DNA of 64,000 bases from Impatiens glandulifera (GCF_907164915.1 NC_061869.1:45505771-45569770), one strand, 5' to 3'. Positions 1-11,310 are shown, numbered from the stretch's first letter. The notes: generated by a model from the sequence alone, not told the origin. Numbers and translations are program-made.

Positions 1-2
1 CA

Positions 3-932
3 ACCGATCCTAAGATATGTGATAAATTCTCAACATTGATGACTGACAAATTTGAAATGAGTATGATGGGAGAATTAAGCTTCTTCCTAGGCCTTCAGGT
101 CAAGCAACTCGAAGGAGGAACTTTCATCAGTCAACCTAAATACACAAAGGAACTTCTAAAGAAATTTGGGATGGATACATGCTCTTCAGCCGCTACCCCA
201 ATGAGCTCATCAGTCAAATTGGACAAGGATGATGACGGTCAGGTAGTAGACCTGACAGCTTACCGAGGAATCATCGGTTCTCTCTTATACTTGACAACAA
301 GTAGACCGGATATACTATTTGCGGTCGGTGTGTGTGGAAGGTTCCAGGCTAATCCAAAACAGTCTCACTACACAGCCGCAAAGCGAATCTTGAAATATCT
401 AAGGGGAACCCCTGAAGTCGGTCTGTGGTATCCAAAGGACTCATCTTTTAATCTCACAAGTTACTTAGATGCAGACTATGCAGGTTGCAAAGTTGACAGA
501 AAAAGTACTAGTGGAACATGCCAATTCCTAGGTGATTGGCTTGTTTCATGGCACAGCAAGAAACAGACATCGGTTGCCACATCAACCGCAGAAGCTGAAT
601 ATCTGGCAGCCGGAAGTTGCTGTTCACAACTTCTATGGATCCAACAACAACTGAAGGATTTCGGTATCACCGCCGAAGAGTCTTCAATATTCTGTGATAA
701 CACAAGTGCCATAGCGATTACATACAATCCGGTCTTACACTCTAGAACCAAGCACATCGCCATAAGGCATCACTTCATCAAGGAACATGTTATGCTAAAG
801 CATATCCGGCTGGAATACGTATCAACGAAACAACAAGTAGCCGATATCTTCATAAAGCCCCTACAGGAAGTTAAGTTTTTTTACTTCAGAAACATACTCG
901 GTTTAACCGATATTAATCAGCTCATTTCTTAA
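3..932 (+). CDS. copia reverse transcriptase C-terminus and RNase H (5' cut by window)
   Basis: The frame is open from the window edge to the stop at 930-932. It matches the end of the copy B pol protein nearly residue for residue. It holds the RT connection region ([20 protein letters not shown]) and the copia RNase H with its acidic positions in [19 protein letters not shown] and FCDNTSAIA, followed by KHIAIRHHF and a terminal ADIFIKPL. The catalytic YVDD of RT lies upstream of the window. No stop or frameshift is seen in this portion, unlike copy B, which has a stop just before KHI. The enzyme would convert element RNA to DNA in cytoplasmic particles. Confidence 0.93.
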   Translation, partial: TDPKICDKFSTLMTDKFEMSMMGELSFFLGLQVKQLEGGTFISQPKYTKELLKKFGMDTCSSAATPMSSSVKLDKDDDGQVVDLTAYRGIIGSLLYLTTSRPDILFAVGVCGRFQANPKQSHYTAAKRILKYLRGTPEVGLWYPKDSSFNLTSYLDADYAGCKVDRKSTSGTCQFLGDWLVSWHSKKQTSVATSTAEAEYLAAGSCCSQLLWIQQQLKDFGITAEESSIFCDNTSAIAITYNPVLHSRTKHIAIRHHFIKEHVMLKHIRLEYVSTKQQVADIFIKPLQEVKFFYFRNILGLTDINQLIS

Positions 933-1393
933 AACTCTAAAATGTATAAAAAAAAATCGGTTCGAACAGACAAAACCGGTAGTTCTTCCTAAACTGTCGG
1001 AATCCAAATTCACCAAGGTACCTATTGAAGAACCGCTTTGTTTATCAGTTACAGTAAACCGACCGGTTACTTAGTGCTTACACTAATTAACCGCATCGGG
1101 ACCAATGACTGAAAACCGACCGGTTTGGAAATAATGTACTCCGAATTATTTGGTCTCTGAACAAAAGTGGAATAATTATCTATGATTAGATTTATCTCTT
1201 CTGAAAAGATGCTTTTTCAAAGCAAGATGGTCATACCTCAAAAGACGTGAAGATATGATATCTTTCACCGTCCAGGCCTATGACTCACATCCTAGGTTGT
1301 AGACATGCTTATTTCATGAAATATGCTTTATCCTATGGTTAATAGATCCGATCACTTGGTACCTACTGGATAATACTATCATCCCTCTACTAA
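933..1393 (+). other. pol to ORF1 non-coding spacer
   Basis: There is no ORF here. The spacer is recognisably conserved with copy B (36147-36594). Both contain a GACGTGAAGAT block followed by ATATCTTTCAC and GTCCAGGCCTATGAC (about 1245-1285 here, 36440-36485 in B), and both are rich in AACCG/CGGTT. Its conservation and its place just upstream of a TATA box suggest a promoter region for ORF1. That is inference. Confidence 0.6.
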
Positions 1394-1401
1394 TATATAA
1401 C
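1394..1401 (+). promoter_or_regulatory. TATA box of accessory ORF1, copy A
   Basis: TATATAAC lies 68 bp before the ORF1 ATG. Copy B has a TATA-like TATTTAAG at exactly the same distance (36595 to 36663). The conserved spacing supports a real internal promoter. Confidence 0.55.
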
Positions 1402-1461
1402 TTAGGCAAATATCAGACAAAATATTCATAAGTATCAACTTATCCTCTCACTAAGACAAAA

Positions 1462-2149
1462 ATGTCCCAGTTTCCAAACATTCTCCAAGTTGACTTCGAC
1501 TCAGCTCAAAGTACAGAGCATTATGAAATCTTCAAAATGATTAAGTCACTTGAAGATACCGGTCTAAAATCCTTTCTAAATGACAAACATGTCATCTTCC
1601 CCGAAACCGTCCTAGAGTTCTTCAATAACGCCAGGGTTTTCCGTGGTACCCCTCATTCTGACACCCTCATTCAATCTAGGGTTGGAGGAACCGTGTTTGA
1701 TTTCTTGGAAAGTGACTTCTCCAGATGCTTCGATCTTCTGAAGCAAGGGATCACTGATCTGAACGTCCCGGCCGGACTAAAAGCCGAAATTTCCTTGAGC
1801 TTCTCTCGGTCTAATCATCCGGTCAATGACCACGGTGCTAGGTCATCACTGAGGGCTGAATACCAGCTTCTCAATGATATCATCGGTCGGGGCATCCTAG
1901 GTAAGGATGTGATCAACTTTCAATATGATGACCGCTATCACAACAGATACGTCGGTCAACTGGTCCAGGGTGCTATTCGATGTCCTGATCTAGATGATCA
2001 GTATTCGCCAAACCGGCCTCATCCCCCAGATCAGCTGCCTACTTATGGAACTCGGGGTTCCACTCTGTCCAGGCGAAGGATTGAATCAGGCCCAGGTCAT
2101 AACCAAGGAAGTTGCCGACTCATTCTATGAGCGGTTCGAGAAGGCCTAA
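1462..2149 (+). pseudogene. accessory ORF1, copy A (frameshifted)
   Basis: Function is unknown. The start MSQFPNILQVDF is shared with copies B and C, whose ORF1 is about 250 codons. It has the family domain: LQVDF, a short helix, DTGL..FL, FF.NARVFRG, and an LP-like position at LLKQGITDL. Around 1915 about 16 bp are missing compared with B and C. After that the frame is wrong, so the ORF ends at 2130 with an unrelated tail, while the correct frame runs to a stop at 2147-2149, slightly early. It sits after pol and before ORF2 on the same strand. Confidence 0.8.
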
Positions 2150-2536
2150 AAGAGGAAGAACCGACACCTCAACTCCTTCGTCAATTAAGTCACTCCCTCC
2201 TATAACCGGTCATTTTGCTGTACGAACCGATTGTATCATTATCCCACTCCATTATGATCATTTCGGTTTATACTATGTTTCTTTCGGTTTCAACTACGTC
2301 TCTTTCGGTCTCGTGTACCTCCCTTTCATTAATGAAAAGTAACTTTCAAATTCCAACTATGTGGGAAATTACACAAACTTAGTTACTTTCTAACTAGATT
2401 CTCCACCTCGAGCTCCGCAACTGGTCAAAAGTAACTCCTTCCCAAGGAGTTTTGGAAACATAAATATTCCCATCATAAATAAGACAAAACTGAATTTCAG
2501 CATTAAATGCTCATATTTTCCCTCCAATCTCAAATC

Positions 2537-2544
2537 TATATAAG
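2537..2544 (+). promoter_or_regulatory. TATA box of accessory ORF2, copy A
   Basis: TATATAAG is 88 bp upstream of the ORF2 ATG at 2625. The matching boxes in copies B and C are 96 and 77 bp upstream of theirs, and all three sit in the same context (CTATATAA followed by purines). A TATA that is conserved while the flanking spacer drifts suggests selection for separate transcription. Confidence 0.7.
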
Positions 2545-2624
2545 GAACTCCATCTTATCAAATCAACATACCTCCAAACAAATCAGAATTTCTTAAACTC
2601 TCTCTCTCAGCAAAGTTTGAAAGA

Positions 2625-3326
2625 ATGTCGAACCGCACACTAAGAAACTATCTATGCATCGATTTCAACTCCGTCCTCACAATTGAGGATATTGAAGTAA
2701 AGGAACTCCTCTTTGAATCTCTAATCGACACTGGCCTTCATGATTTTCTCGTAGAAGCCGGACCCGCTTTCATTCCAGAAGTAATGGAATTCTTCAAAAA
2801 TGCAATCATATCCGGTGATGCCATTATTTCCATGGTGAAAAATCACCATTATGTTCTTCGTGAAAGCGAATTCTCCCGGATATTCAGACTGCCCACTGAA
2901 GGGTTCTCTGATTTCCTATCCCGGGTGGGAAGTGCAGCGGTTGACTATGTAGAGTTTTTCTCCGGAACCAAAGTACCGGTGGAGAACCACGGTCTGAAAA
3001 CCCGCCTCGCCCATCACAACCAACTCCTTCATGAGATCGCCAACCGATCTATTATCTGTCAATCTCCGAATCAACATTACTCAAAGAAACTCTTCGACAT
3101 GATGACCTACATCATCAGCAACACCCCCATCAACTGGTCATCGGTCATCTTCAATAACCTGAAGACAATGGTCGAGACACATAAATGTTTCGGGTATGAT
3201 CCCCACATTAGCAAGTTCCTTCGTAAACATAATCAACATCTTGGACCGGGTACCCCGGTGTGCTTCTCAAGTGTTCTCCACAAAGAAATGGTGGAAGACA
3301 GACTCTCTAGAATGGTCGTTACATAA
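2625..3326 (+). CDS. accessory ORF2, copy A (intact)
   Basis: This is an intact 233-residue ORF, equal in length to ORF2 of copies B (234) and C (233). It has the same domain as ORF1 and ORF3: NYLCIDFNS, an IDTGLHDFL turn, EVMEFFKNA, a central IFRLPTEGFSDF, then PVENHGLKTRL, RSIICQSPNQ, INWSSVIFNNLK and a final GPGTP. No enzyme motif, signal peptide or membrane segment is visible. The ATG at 2625 is chosen because it aligns with MPSRTLGNFLSI in B and C. Low similarity to plant transposon accessory proteins of the Transposase_32 type is possible but not shown. Role unknown. Confidence 0.82.
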   Translation: MSNRTLRNYLCIDFNSVLTIEDIEVKELLFESLIDTGLHDFLVEAGPAFIPEVMEFFKNAIISGDAIISMVKNHHYVLRESEFSRIFRLPTEGFSDFLSRVGSAAVDYVEFFSGTKVPVENHGLKTRLAHHNQLLHEIANRSIICQSPNQHYSKKLFDMMTYIISNTPINWSSVIFNNLKTMVETHKCFGYDPHISKFLRKHNQHLGPGTPVCFSSVLHKEMVEDRLSRMVVT

Positions 3327-3665
3327 GTATGTTCCTTTATGTACTGAAAACCGATACTGTATCGGTATTTGTTATGTCATTCCTTTTTAATGAAATGATC
3401 ATTTAAATCAATGTGTTCAAAATTTGGTAAAGTCAAAAATTCGGTTCGGAATTGCGAAATTAAAAATCGGTCTAAAAGTTCAATCGGTTAAACATAATCC
3501 AAGTCATCTCCGGTTAAATAACCGCTTTATCATCGGTTAAATAACCGCTTCAAAAGCCCACTCAAACTTCCCGCCCATCGTTTGCCGCCCAAAACTTTTT
3601 GAAGGGAAAATTCCCGCCTAAACTTGACGTGACAGTTCGCGGCGGTTGATATTCCAACCCGCGAC
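3327..3665 (+). other. ORF2 to ORF3 spacer
   Basis: This is non-coding. It contains repeated GGTTAAATAACCGCTT units (about 3515-3555) and TTCCCGCC/TTTGCCGCC runs (about 3565-3620) that recur before ORF3 in copies B and C. It probably carries the ORF3 promoter region. Confidence 0.5.
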
Positions 3666-3673
3666 TATAAATA
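3666..3673 (+). promoter_or_regulatory. TATA box of accessory ORF3, copy A
   Basis: TATAAATA lies 117 bp before the ORF3 ATG at 3783. It is followed by the CATTGTCACGCGAAA leader block, which is also present (as TTCTCACGCGAA or CTTACGCGAAA) in copies B and C. In B and C the distance is 131 and 122 bp. Confidence 0.7.
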
Positions 3674-3782
3674 GGGTCCTTAGCCATTTTATTTCATTGT
3701 CACGCGAAACGGCTTTCTCTCTCTAGCTTTTAAATCTCTCAAACCTCTCAATCTCTCGATCTTTCGGTTTTATCATCCCACA

Positions 3783-6416
3783 ATGGGTCGCGAATATGTG
3801 TTTTTCAACCACATCGTCCAGGTCAACTTCGATGAAATCCGGGCAAATGGATCGGAGGAAGCAAAACGGGTGTTAAGCCAGATCTCTGAGTCCGGTCTTG
3901 AACACTTCTTGAACGGACCGTTCGTCTTATATCAAGAGGCGGTCAACGAGTTCTTTCAAACTGCCGCCCTCACCGAAGGGACGATAACCGCAACTATAGG
4001 CGGAAAACCATTCAAACTGACCAAGGAGTCGGTTGTTGAAGTACTACATCTACCAACCGAGGGAAGCGACTTCTCGGTAGTCACAGACGAGGTGACATTC
4101 CAGGCGGCTTGCCGGGATATTTCGGATACGGAGGTCCCAATAGCGGTATCCGGTAAGAAAACCTCACTTAAACCGGAATATAGACCGTTATGCGAGATTT
4201 TCACCAAATCGGTTCAAGCGCGAGGAGGCAACTATGATAGCCTCACCCGAATAAAGATTGAGATGATTGTCGGTTTAGTCAACGGCACCAAAATCAACTG
4301 GGCAAAGGTGATCTTCACAAATTTATGTAAGATGGTGGATCCAAAATCCAAACGGTCATGGGGATACGCCGTCCCACTCGGCAAAATGATGCGTCATTTC
4401 AACGCTAACACCGGCCCTGGTGTTTTCCTCGCCCCAGCAAAATCGTGAAATCGCATCAATTTATCAGACCGGAAGAGAAGCAAAGAAAAAGAAGGCTTCC
4501 GGTTCTACAAGCAGCCAAAAGAAGAAACAGGCTAGAAAGAAAACAGCTCCGGCCAAAGAAAAATCCGGAAACAAGGCAGATAAGCAACCGACTGGATCGA
4601 CTAATCCGCAGTCCGACACTCTTAACAGAGAAAATTCGGCATCTAGCTCTGGCCGAACTGCTTCCCATCACACCGGAGAAAATCAGAGTAGCAAAGGGAA
4701 AGAGCCGGTAGTCGAGGAACAATCGGCAAGAGCTGACGATGACCAAACCGGTCCGACTGAGCGAACGGAAACCGGGGATGACCACATCCAGCAAACGGGC
4801 GAGGACCTCGTCAACCAAATCATGAATGAAATTCACGAGCAGGCTCACGCGGCAAGCAACGTCTACTTTCAATGTGCCCTGAACCGGCAGGAAATTTTCT
4901 ACACTAACATGCTACCAGAACATCCTGCTGACCGGAAATTTGAAAAGCTGGTTGAGATGGAAGCGGAAGTCATCAACCTGACAAAGGCCCAGAGCGTCTT
5001 GACCGCTCTTCGACGAAGTCGGATAGTCGAACCGCATGCCCAGTTACTGGGGCTCACCGAACACATCAAACATCTTCAAGGAAAGCATATCCCAGTGACA
5101 TATGACTCTCAATTTAAGCTCTTGGTATTGGACATGCTAGCGGTCAAAGAACAGGAATTGACCGAGGAGCTGGAACAGTTGGAAGCGTAACCCGAGCACT
5201 AGGAGGCGTCACACTTCTCCAGATCTCCACCTGAGGATGATGGCGTTCCGAATCCGGTTGAAACCGAGCATGCCTTCACTGAACAGGAACCCATAACCAA
5301 CAACACCGACCTTAGGACGGGTACACCGCCCACTGATTGAAACCGAGGATTCGGTACCAGTGGTAACAGAAGATAGAGTAAAGGATCTCATCGAGGAATT
5401 TGTCAATGCCTCCATTCGACCATGGCAAAAGAAGATCAAAGAAACCGCGACTAAATCCATCGAGGTGATTGAGTCTACAAATAAAGAGCTACAAACTGCG
5501 GTCGAACGGATCACGTCCGTTGAGGACAGATACAGCATGACCGATCTTCTGTACAGTGATAATACCAACAGAACTAAGGCATTGGAGGTCGTCACTAAGA
5601 AGTTGGAAGCCGACCTCGCTCTTACAAGCCAAAAGGTCGGTATGGTGGAACTAAACCATTTAACAACCGATCAAAGGCTGAAAAAGATTGATGGGGATAT
5701 GGCTCAATCCGGTGTCTAGGTCGGTTCTACACTTGAGAGAGTGGCAATGCTTGAAGAAAAGCATGCCAAGACCGAGGTCGATCTAAAGGCGGTCACCGAA
5801 TAGCTGGCGGAAATGATAGCGGAAAAGATGGCAGCCGACAAAGCACTTGAGGAGGCAAATGCGCTTGCGGCCCAGAGGATTCAAGATGCCTTGGACGAGC
5901 AAACCCGGCTTCAAAAGGAAACGACATTGGCGGATGCGAACCTGGCCGGACATATGCAAACGTTAGAAAACATCGCACCAGCCGTGGAGATCCAGCGAAA
6001 TGAAGATGCGGCTCGACTATAATCGGCCAACAATCAGCATACAATGATTTCGCCGAGGCTCACAAGAAGTCCAAAGCGGTTGCTTCCCCATCCGGTCCGG
6101 CTACAAGAAAAAGGAAGGCTCCGGCCAAGAGGGTGGCAATTTCAAAACTACTAGACAGAGTTACTGAAACGGTTGTCGAACCTCCAAGCAACCCGGTTTT
6201 ACATGAAGATGAAGATCTCGAGGAAGAAGCCATACCGCTAAACAAAAGACCGCGAGGTCTTGACGTAGCTCCAATCAGATCGTTTTCTCCATCGGCTTCC
6301 CCGTTCACCAGACTTCTGGCGGTCAAGGATCATCCTCCAAGCCTGTTCCAACGGTCAAGGGAAAGGAAACTGATGAAATGCTGGAAAAATACTTGTCGCC
6401 CAAGAAGAAGAAATAG
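3783..6416 (+). pseudogene. accessory ORF3, copy A (several frameshifts and stops)
   Basis: The N-terminal domain (3783 to about 4430) is the third paralogue: HIVQVNFDEIR, ESGLEHFL, AVNEFFQTA, HLPTEGSD, KINWAKVIF, RSWGYAVPLGK. A frameshift near 4440 moves the continuation to another frame (KKKQARKKTAPAKEK, then an acidic stretch and helical segments, to 5190). After that, coiled-coil pieces appear in short open stretches (5360-5719, 5813-6022) and a basic cluster TRKRKAPAKR near 6105-6130. The apparent end is a PKKKK then stop at 6416. Copies B and C show about 860 codons for the same gene. The protein would be long, helical and basic at its C-terminus. Function is unknown. Confidence 0.78.
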
Positions 6417-6578
6417 GGGCTTTCTTTACATATATTATCTATGTTTACCTTAGTATAATTTTATATATGTATATCAAATATTTTTACCTTAGTATATTTT
6501 TATATATATCAAGTATTTTTGGAAACCGGCCTACATTTGCATACTTACATGGTTTTGAATATTTTAAATAAAATAATC

Positions 6579-6766
6579 AAAAAGGGAGAAATTGATAAGA
6601 TAAAAATATAAAATTTTTCTCAATTTTTTTCCAAAACTTTTCGGAAAATTCTTCTAAGTCAGTTTCCAAAAATCCGGCCAAATAAACTTTTAAAAACAAC
6701 TAGTCTATATTTTCATTCTTACATGGTTTTGAATATTTTAAATAAAATAATCAAAAAGGAAGAAAT
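6579..6766 (+). other. polypurine tract doublet, copy A
   Basis: AAAAAGGAAGAAAT (6753-6766) directly precedes the 3' LTR and is the plus-strand primer. A second near-identical tract, AAAAAGGGAGAAAT (6579-6592), lies 174 bp upstream and is followed by TGATAAGATAAAA, which resembles the LTR start. The same doublet is kept in copies B and C. Confidence 0.8.
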
Positions 6767-7937
6767 TGTTCGATAAAATTAGATCGGTTAAATAGAACTT
6801 AACAAAAACAAACTTCTTGTGCAAGAACGGTTAAAGAACTCAACCGGTCAAGCAACACAACCGGCCAAGAACCTAACCGATCAAGAAGACAAGACCGGTC
6901 AAATCAGAAGGCCAAAATCGTTGGACATTCGGTCAACCTGAAGTTATGTAAAACCAGAAGTCATCCGGTTAACCTAAACAATCGACCGGTGCAAATAGAC
7001 ACTTTGAGTATCTGTTGAAGATGATACCAAAGGGACAGACCTTAGCATTGCCATATTCATACAAGTCTGAGAACAACCTGCAGGCTGCAGAAGATCGTCC
7101 GACAAGATCTCTCCACTCCGGGATAAATCAGAGGCGCAATCCTCCAGGTGCAGGCAACTGTCCAACCGACAATTGCCATATTGAGTAAAAGACAAACCTA
7201 ACCGGTTTGACCTATACACTAGAAGCCTAGACCGCCAGGTCTGAATCACTGAACCTCTGCTCAACCAATCAGATTCAAGGAGATGTAATGTGACCGTTGG
7301 CACATTTCACCTATAAAAGAAGGAGCTGAAGAGGAGTAAATGCAGTTCTAAGAGTTTTCAACAACCCAAGCCAAAAACGGTTACTAGTTCTACCAACTAC
7401 AGGCTCTAAGAATCATTGATTGCAAGTTTATCTCTCTATAAGATTTAGAGCTTAAGTGTTTATTTGAAGTGTGAGTACAATTTCGGTGAGAATTGTACGA
7501 GTGTTTATCGAGCAGAAAAATAAGTCTCGATCAGATTGTGTTTGTGTATTCCTCAGTGAATATCCTTCTCGCGGTTTCGAGAGGAAGGGGTGACGTAGGA
7601 GTTTATCTTTGAACATCCAAAAAACTATGTCTTGTTATTTACTTTCTGTCGGTCCAACATTCTAACCGATTGTACCTAAACCGACTCACTGAGTCCCAAA
7701 ACCGACCCACCCAACTCCAAACCGACCTTATCTAAATCTGGTTCTGTCCATCCAACGTGTGTGCTGCTTCAACCTGAAACAAACCACTTCCGCGCTTGAA
7801 CTCGGTTCAAGGGTTTGTGATCGTTTGTGTTGTGTTGAAACCCGGTGTTAATCTCTAACCGGATTAAATACCAACCGTTGAGTGAAGGCGCTAACCGGTC
7901 AGACCCTGGTTCCCCAGCCGCGACCTAGATCCTAACA
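6767..7937 (+). repeat. 3' LTR of copia copy A
   Basis: This 1171-bp LTR starts TGTTCGATAAAATT and ends GATCCTAACA. It shares blocks with LTRs of B and C: ATACAAGTCTGAG, CAACTGTCCAAC, CACCTATAAAAGAAGGAG (TATA about 7312-7320), TCTCGATCAGATTG, GAGAGGAAGGGGTGACGTAGG (about 7580-7600) and CTTCCGCGCTTGAA. It is shorter than the 1317-bp LTRs of B, so it has lost or never had some segments. Confidence 0.9.
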
Positions 7938-7942
7938 CATAC

Positions 7943-8031
7943 ACAAAATAATAAAATTATTTCAACAATTATAAGTGGTCTAGTGTTCACATTTCATGTT
8001 GAAGACTAAAGTTCGAATCCCAACATAAGAA
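7943..8031 (+). repeat. tRNA-like (SINE-type) repeat, copy 1
   Basis: The sequence TAAAATTATTTCAACAAT is followed by a partial A-box (GTGGTCTAG) and a B-box-like AGTTCGAATCC. The same unit occurs at 15329-15420, about 15915-15965 (partial) and 16393-16500 on +, and at 20879-20957 and 21398-21476 on -. It is degenerate here: part of the A-box and D-arm is missing. Confidence 0.6.
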
Positions 8032-8069
8032 AATTTATATTTTCAAGGTAGCGCAACTTTTAAACAAAT

Positions 8070-8895
8070 GTGAGGGCCGAATTATGGTTGGTTTGACAAA
8101 CATTTGAAAGTCTGAGGTCTCGAGATGGAGGTCGGGTAGTGGGTGATTTGTCGAGTGTGAGGTCGGAATTAGTGGTGGGTGATTTGATGAACATTTGAAA
8201 GTTTGAGGTCTCGAGATGGAGGTCGGAAGTAGTGGTTGGTATGACAAACATTTGAAAATGTGAGGTCACGAGATGGAGGTCGGGTGGTGGGTGGTTTGTC
8301 GAGTGTGAGGTTGGAAGTAGTGGTTAGTTTGACGAGCATTTAAAAGTGTGAGGTCACGAGATGAAGGTCTGGTGGTGGGTGGTTTGTCGAGTGTGTGGTC
8401 AGAATTAGTGGTTGGTTTGGCGAGCATTTGAAAATGTGAGGTAACGAGATGGAGGTCGGGTGGTAGGTGGTTTGTCGAGTGTGAGGTCAGAATTAGTGGT
8501 TGGTTTGGCAAGCATTTGAAAATGTGAGTTCACGAGATGGAGGTCTGGTGGTGGGTGGTTTATCGAGTGTGAGGTCGGAATTAGTGGTTAGTTTGGCAAA
8601 CATTTGAAACTTTGAGGTCTCGAGATGGAGGTTAGGTGGTGGGTTGTTTGTCGAGTATGAGGTCGAAGTTAGTGGTTTGTATGACGAGTATTTGAAAGTG
8701 AGGTCACAAAATGGAGGTCGGGTGGTGGGTGGTTTGTCAACTGTGAGGTCGGAATTAGTGGTTGGTTTGACGAGCATTTGTAAGTGTGAGGTCACGAGAT
8801 GGAGGTCGAGTGGTGGGTGGTTCGTCGAGTGTGAAGTTGGAATTAATGGTTAATTTGATGAGCATGTGAAAGTGTGAGGTCACGAGATGAATGGT
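8070..8895 (+). repeat. 88-bp minisatellite array 1
   Basis: About nine degenerate tandem units of 88 bp; the GTCGAGTGTG landmark recurs at 8298, 8386 and 8474. Each unit carries GAGGTCACGAGATGGAGGTC and GTGGTGGGTGGTTTGTCGAG. The same unit returns at 15421-17230. Several minus-strand ORFs here are only the repeat read through. Confidence 0.9.
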
Positions 8896-9640
8896 GGTGG
8901 TGGTTAGTGTTTAGTTTGACGTTGGATAAGAGGTCTGTGATCAATTGAGATTGGTTGTTGATTTGTTGAAGTGAGAGTAAAAGAGATGTTGTCTAAGATT
9001 GGTGAGTGGATTGTCGAGGAATGAAATTTTATAAATAAATGAGGAGTGATAACATAAAAAATAAATAAATTATTTGAAAAAATAAGTGAAGAAAAAATAA
9101 AAAAATTAATTAGGAATGAAAATTAATATATAAATGATAAGTGATAACATAAAAAATAAGTGGTAAGTGTTTGGTTTGACGTTGGATAAGAGGTCTATGA
9201 TCAATTGGTATTGGTTGTTGATTTGTTGAAGTGGGAGTAAAAGAGATGTTGACTAAGATTGTTGAGTGAATTGTTGAGGGATATAGATATATGAAAAAGT
9301 ATGAGTCACAAGATTAGGGTTAGTGATTGGTTTGCTGAGGGGATAAAGGCATATGAAAAAGTGTGAGTCACAAGATGATGATCAATTAGAGGGTTAGTGG
9401 TTGAGTTTGAGGTGTGTCATCAATTGAGGTCGACTAAGATTGTTGGTGGTTTTGCTAAAGAGATAAAAAAATGCTTATGAAAAAGTGTGAGTCACAAGAT
9501 AAGAATCAATTGAGGTGTTAAGTGAATGCGAAATGGATAATATATATGTTAATATTAAGTTTAAGATTAAATTTAATTTTATCTAAAATATTTATAAATA
9601 AATAATATTATATATAATTTAATTTTATCTAAAATATTTA
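8896..9640 (+). repeat. degenerate repeats following the 88-bp array
   Basis: Irregular units built on GTTGATTTGTTGAAGTG and AAAAAGTGTGAGTCACAAGA occur here and again at 16860-17640, always after the 88-bp array. The block therefore belongs to one larger dispersed repeat. The end is AT-rich with TTTATAAATAAATAATATTA repeated twice. No gene is visible. Confidence 0.75.
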
Positions 9641-9647
9641 TAAATAA

Positions 9648-10991
9648 ATAATATTACATATATTCTTATCCGTGCAAATACACGTAAAAGAATAGTTAAT
9701 TGTATTTTATTTCTTTTCTCACTCTTTAATTGAGTTAGTGTGAGTTTTGTTTGGTGTAATATCTAACCTCAAATTTTTGTAATCAGGAAAATACTTTCAA
9801 TTATCAAGAAAATTCTTTCAATTTATTGGTGGATCTTTTATTGTTCGTACCTTCTGATTGTATTTGTGATTTTTTCTAGAGTATTTGTTTCATTTTTTTA
9901 GCATTTAAGAGAGATGAAATTATGATATTAATTATTTTTTATATCTATATATATATATAATGAGTGATGATACAAGAAGCGACTATAAGGGAACGAAATG
10001 GGGAGCGAAGTCACCTGGCATGCCAGGTAGGTCAAATTTTAATTAATTTTATTTTCTTTTTCCACGTAGGATAATACCCCGCAATTCAAACTCCTCTCAT
10101 TTCTTCTCAACCATTCTCTTTCTTCAATCTGGAAACGCTCAAAATTCTCTAAACAACCCTCTCTTCAAAAACTCACTCCGATTTCTGATCAACAACCATC
10201 TCTTCAATCTTCAATCTATCTCCGCTAAAAACCACTCTCATTTCTGATTAACAACTCTCTCTTCAATGTTCATTCTATCTCTGCTAAAACTCACTACCAT
10301 TTCCGCTCAAACCCACTCTTAAATATTACATATATTCTTATCCGTGCAAATACACGTAAAAGAATAGTTAATTGTATTTTATTTCTTTTCTCACTCTTTA
10401 ATTGAGTTAGTGTGAGTTTTGTTTGGTGTAATATCTAACCTCAAATTTTTGTAATCAGGAAAATACTTTCAATTATCAAGAAAATTCTTTCAATTTATTG
10501 GTGGATCTTTTATTGTTCGTACCTTCTGATTGTATTTGTGATTTTTTCTAGAGTATTTGTTTCATTTTTTTAGCATTTAAGAGAGATGAAATTATGATAT
10601 TAATTATTTTTTATATCTATATATATATATAATGAGTGATGATACAAGAAGCGACTATAAGGGAACGAAATGGGGAGCGAAGTCACCTGGCATGCCAGGT
10701 AGGTCAAATTTTAATTAATTTTATTTTCTTTTTCCACGTAGGATAATACCCCGCAATTCAAACTCCTCTCATTTCTTCTCAACCATTCTCTTTCTTCAAT
10801 CTGGAAACGCTCAAAATTCTCTAAACAACCCTCTCTTCAAAAACTCACTCCGATTTCTGATCAACAACCATCTCTTCAATCTTCAATCTATCTCCGCTAA
10901 AAACCACTCTCATTTCTGATTAACAACTCTCTCTTCAATGTTCATTCTATCTCTGCTAAAACTCACTACCATTTCCGCTCAAACCCACTCT
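9648..10991 (+). repeat. 672-bp tandem duplication
   Basis: Bases about 9648-10319 and 10320-10991 look identical at an offset of 672. The unit starts in flanking DNA and ends inside the MULE, so it includes one full left MULE terminus in each copy. The junction shares a few bases (AAT). Either the duplication is very recent or it is an assembly error. Confidence 0.9.
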
Positions 10992-11071
10992 TAAATCCGT
11001 TTAAACTCTAGCCTAAGTATCCGCTCAAACTCTAACCCTAAATATTAGCTCAAATAGAATCCGCTCAAACA

Positions 11072-11154
11072 ATGACAGAGAAGATAAAAAACACTTTAGG
11101 TAAAAGGAAAAAGCCAGATAGAGATGCAGTGTTAACTTCAGATAGAGATGAAAT
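11072..11154 (+). pseudogene. putative first exon of a basic protein in the MULE
   Basis: The ATG at 11072 opens MTEKIKNTLGKRKKPDRD and stays open to GATGAAAT, which is followed by a consensus donor GTAAGT at 11155. A pyrimidine-rich leader with repeated CCGCTCAAAC precedes it. It may be the 5' exon of the gene whose later part is the Ulp1-like fragment at 11698. I do not recognise the peptide. Confidence 0.4.
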
Positions 11155-11310
11155 GTAAGTTTTCATTGTTGCACTATTTTCATTTACTATGTCCCCTGTT
11201 CATTGTGGATCTATTGCTGCGTTAATTGTCTCTTCTTGTTTAATCTTCATTGAATCAGTTCTTTATTTTCTGGTATATGATTAACTGTCGATATATCTAT
11301 ATCATTTTAT

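Larger units (their letters stand above)
1..7937 (+). mobile_element. Ty1/copia element copy A, 3' part
   Basis: This is the right-hand part of a long Ty1/copia retrotransposon whose left side lies outside the window. The order is RT/RNase H, then three accessory ORFs (ORF1, ORF2, ORF3), then a polypurine tract and the 3' LTR. It has the same order and spacing as copies B (29234-43401) and C (48131-56461) but is clearly more diverged, so it is probably an older or separate subfamily member. The LTR ends in CCTAACA at 7937 and is followed by CATAC, the expected place of a 5-bp target duplication. The other duplicate cannot be checked. Confidence 0.9.

Noticed and set aside
8266..8795. Minus-strand ORFs rich in TNSDLTLDKPPTTRP
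   Set aside because: The 88-bp minisatellite read through; the period is not a multiple of three and no start or product is conserved.
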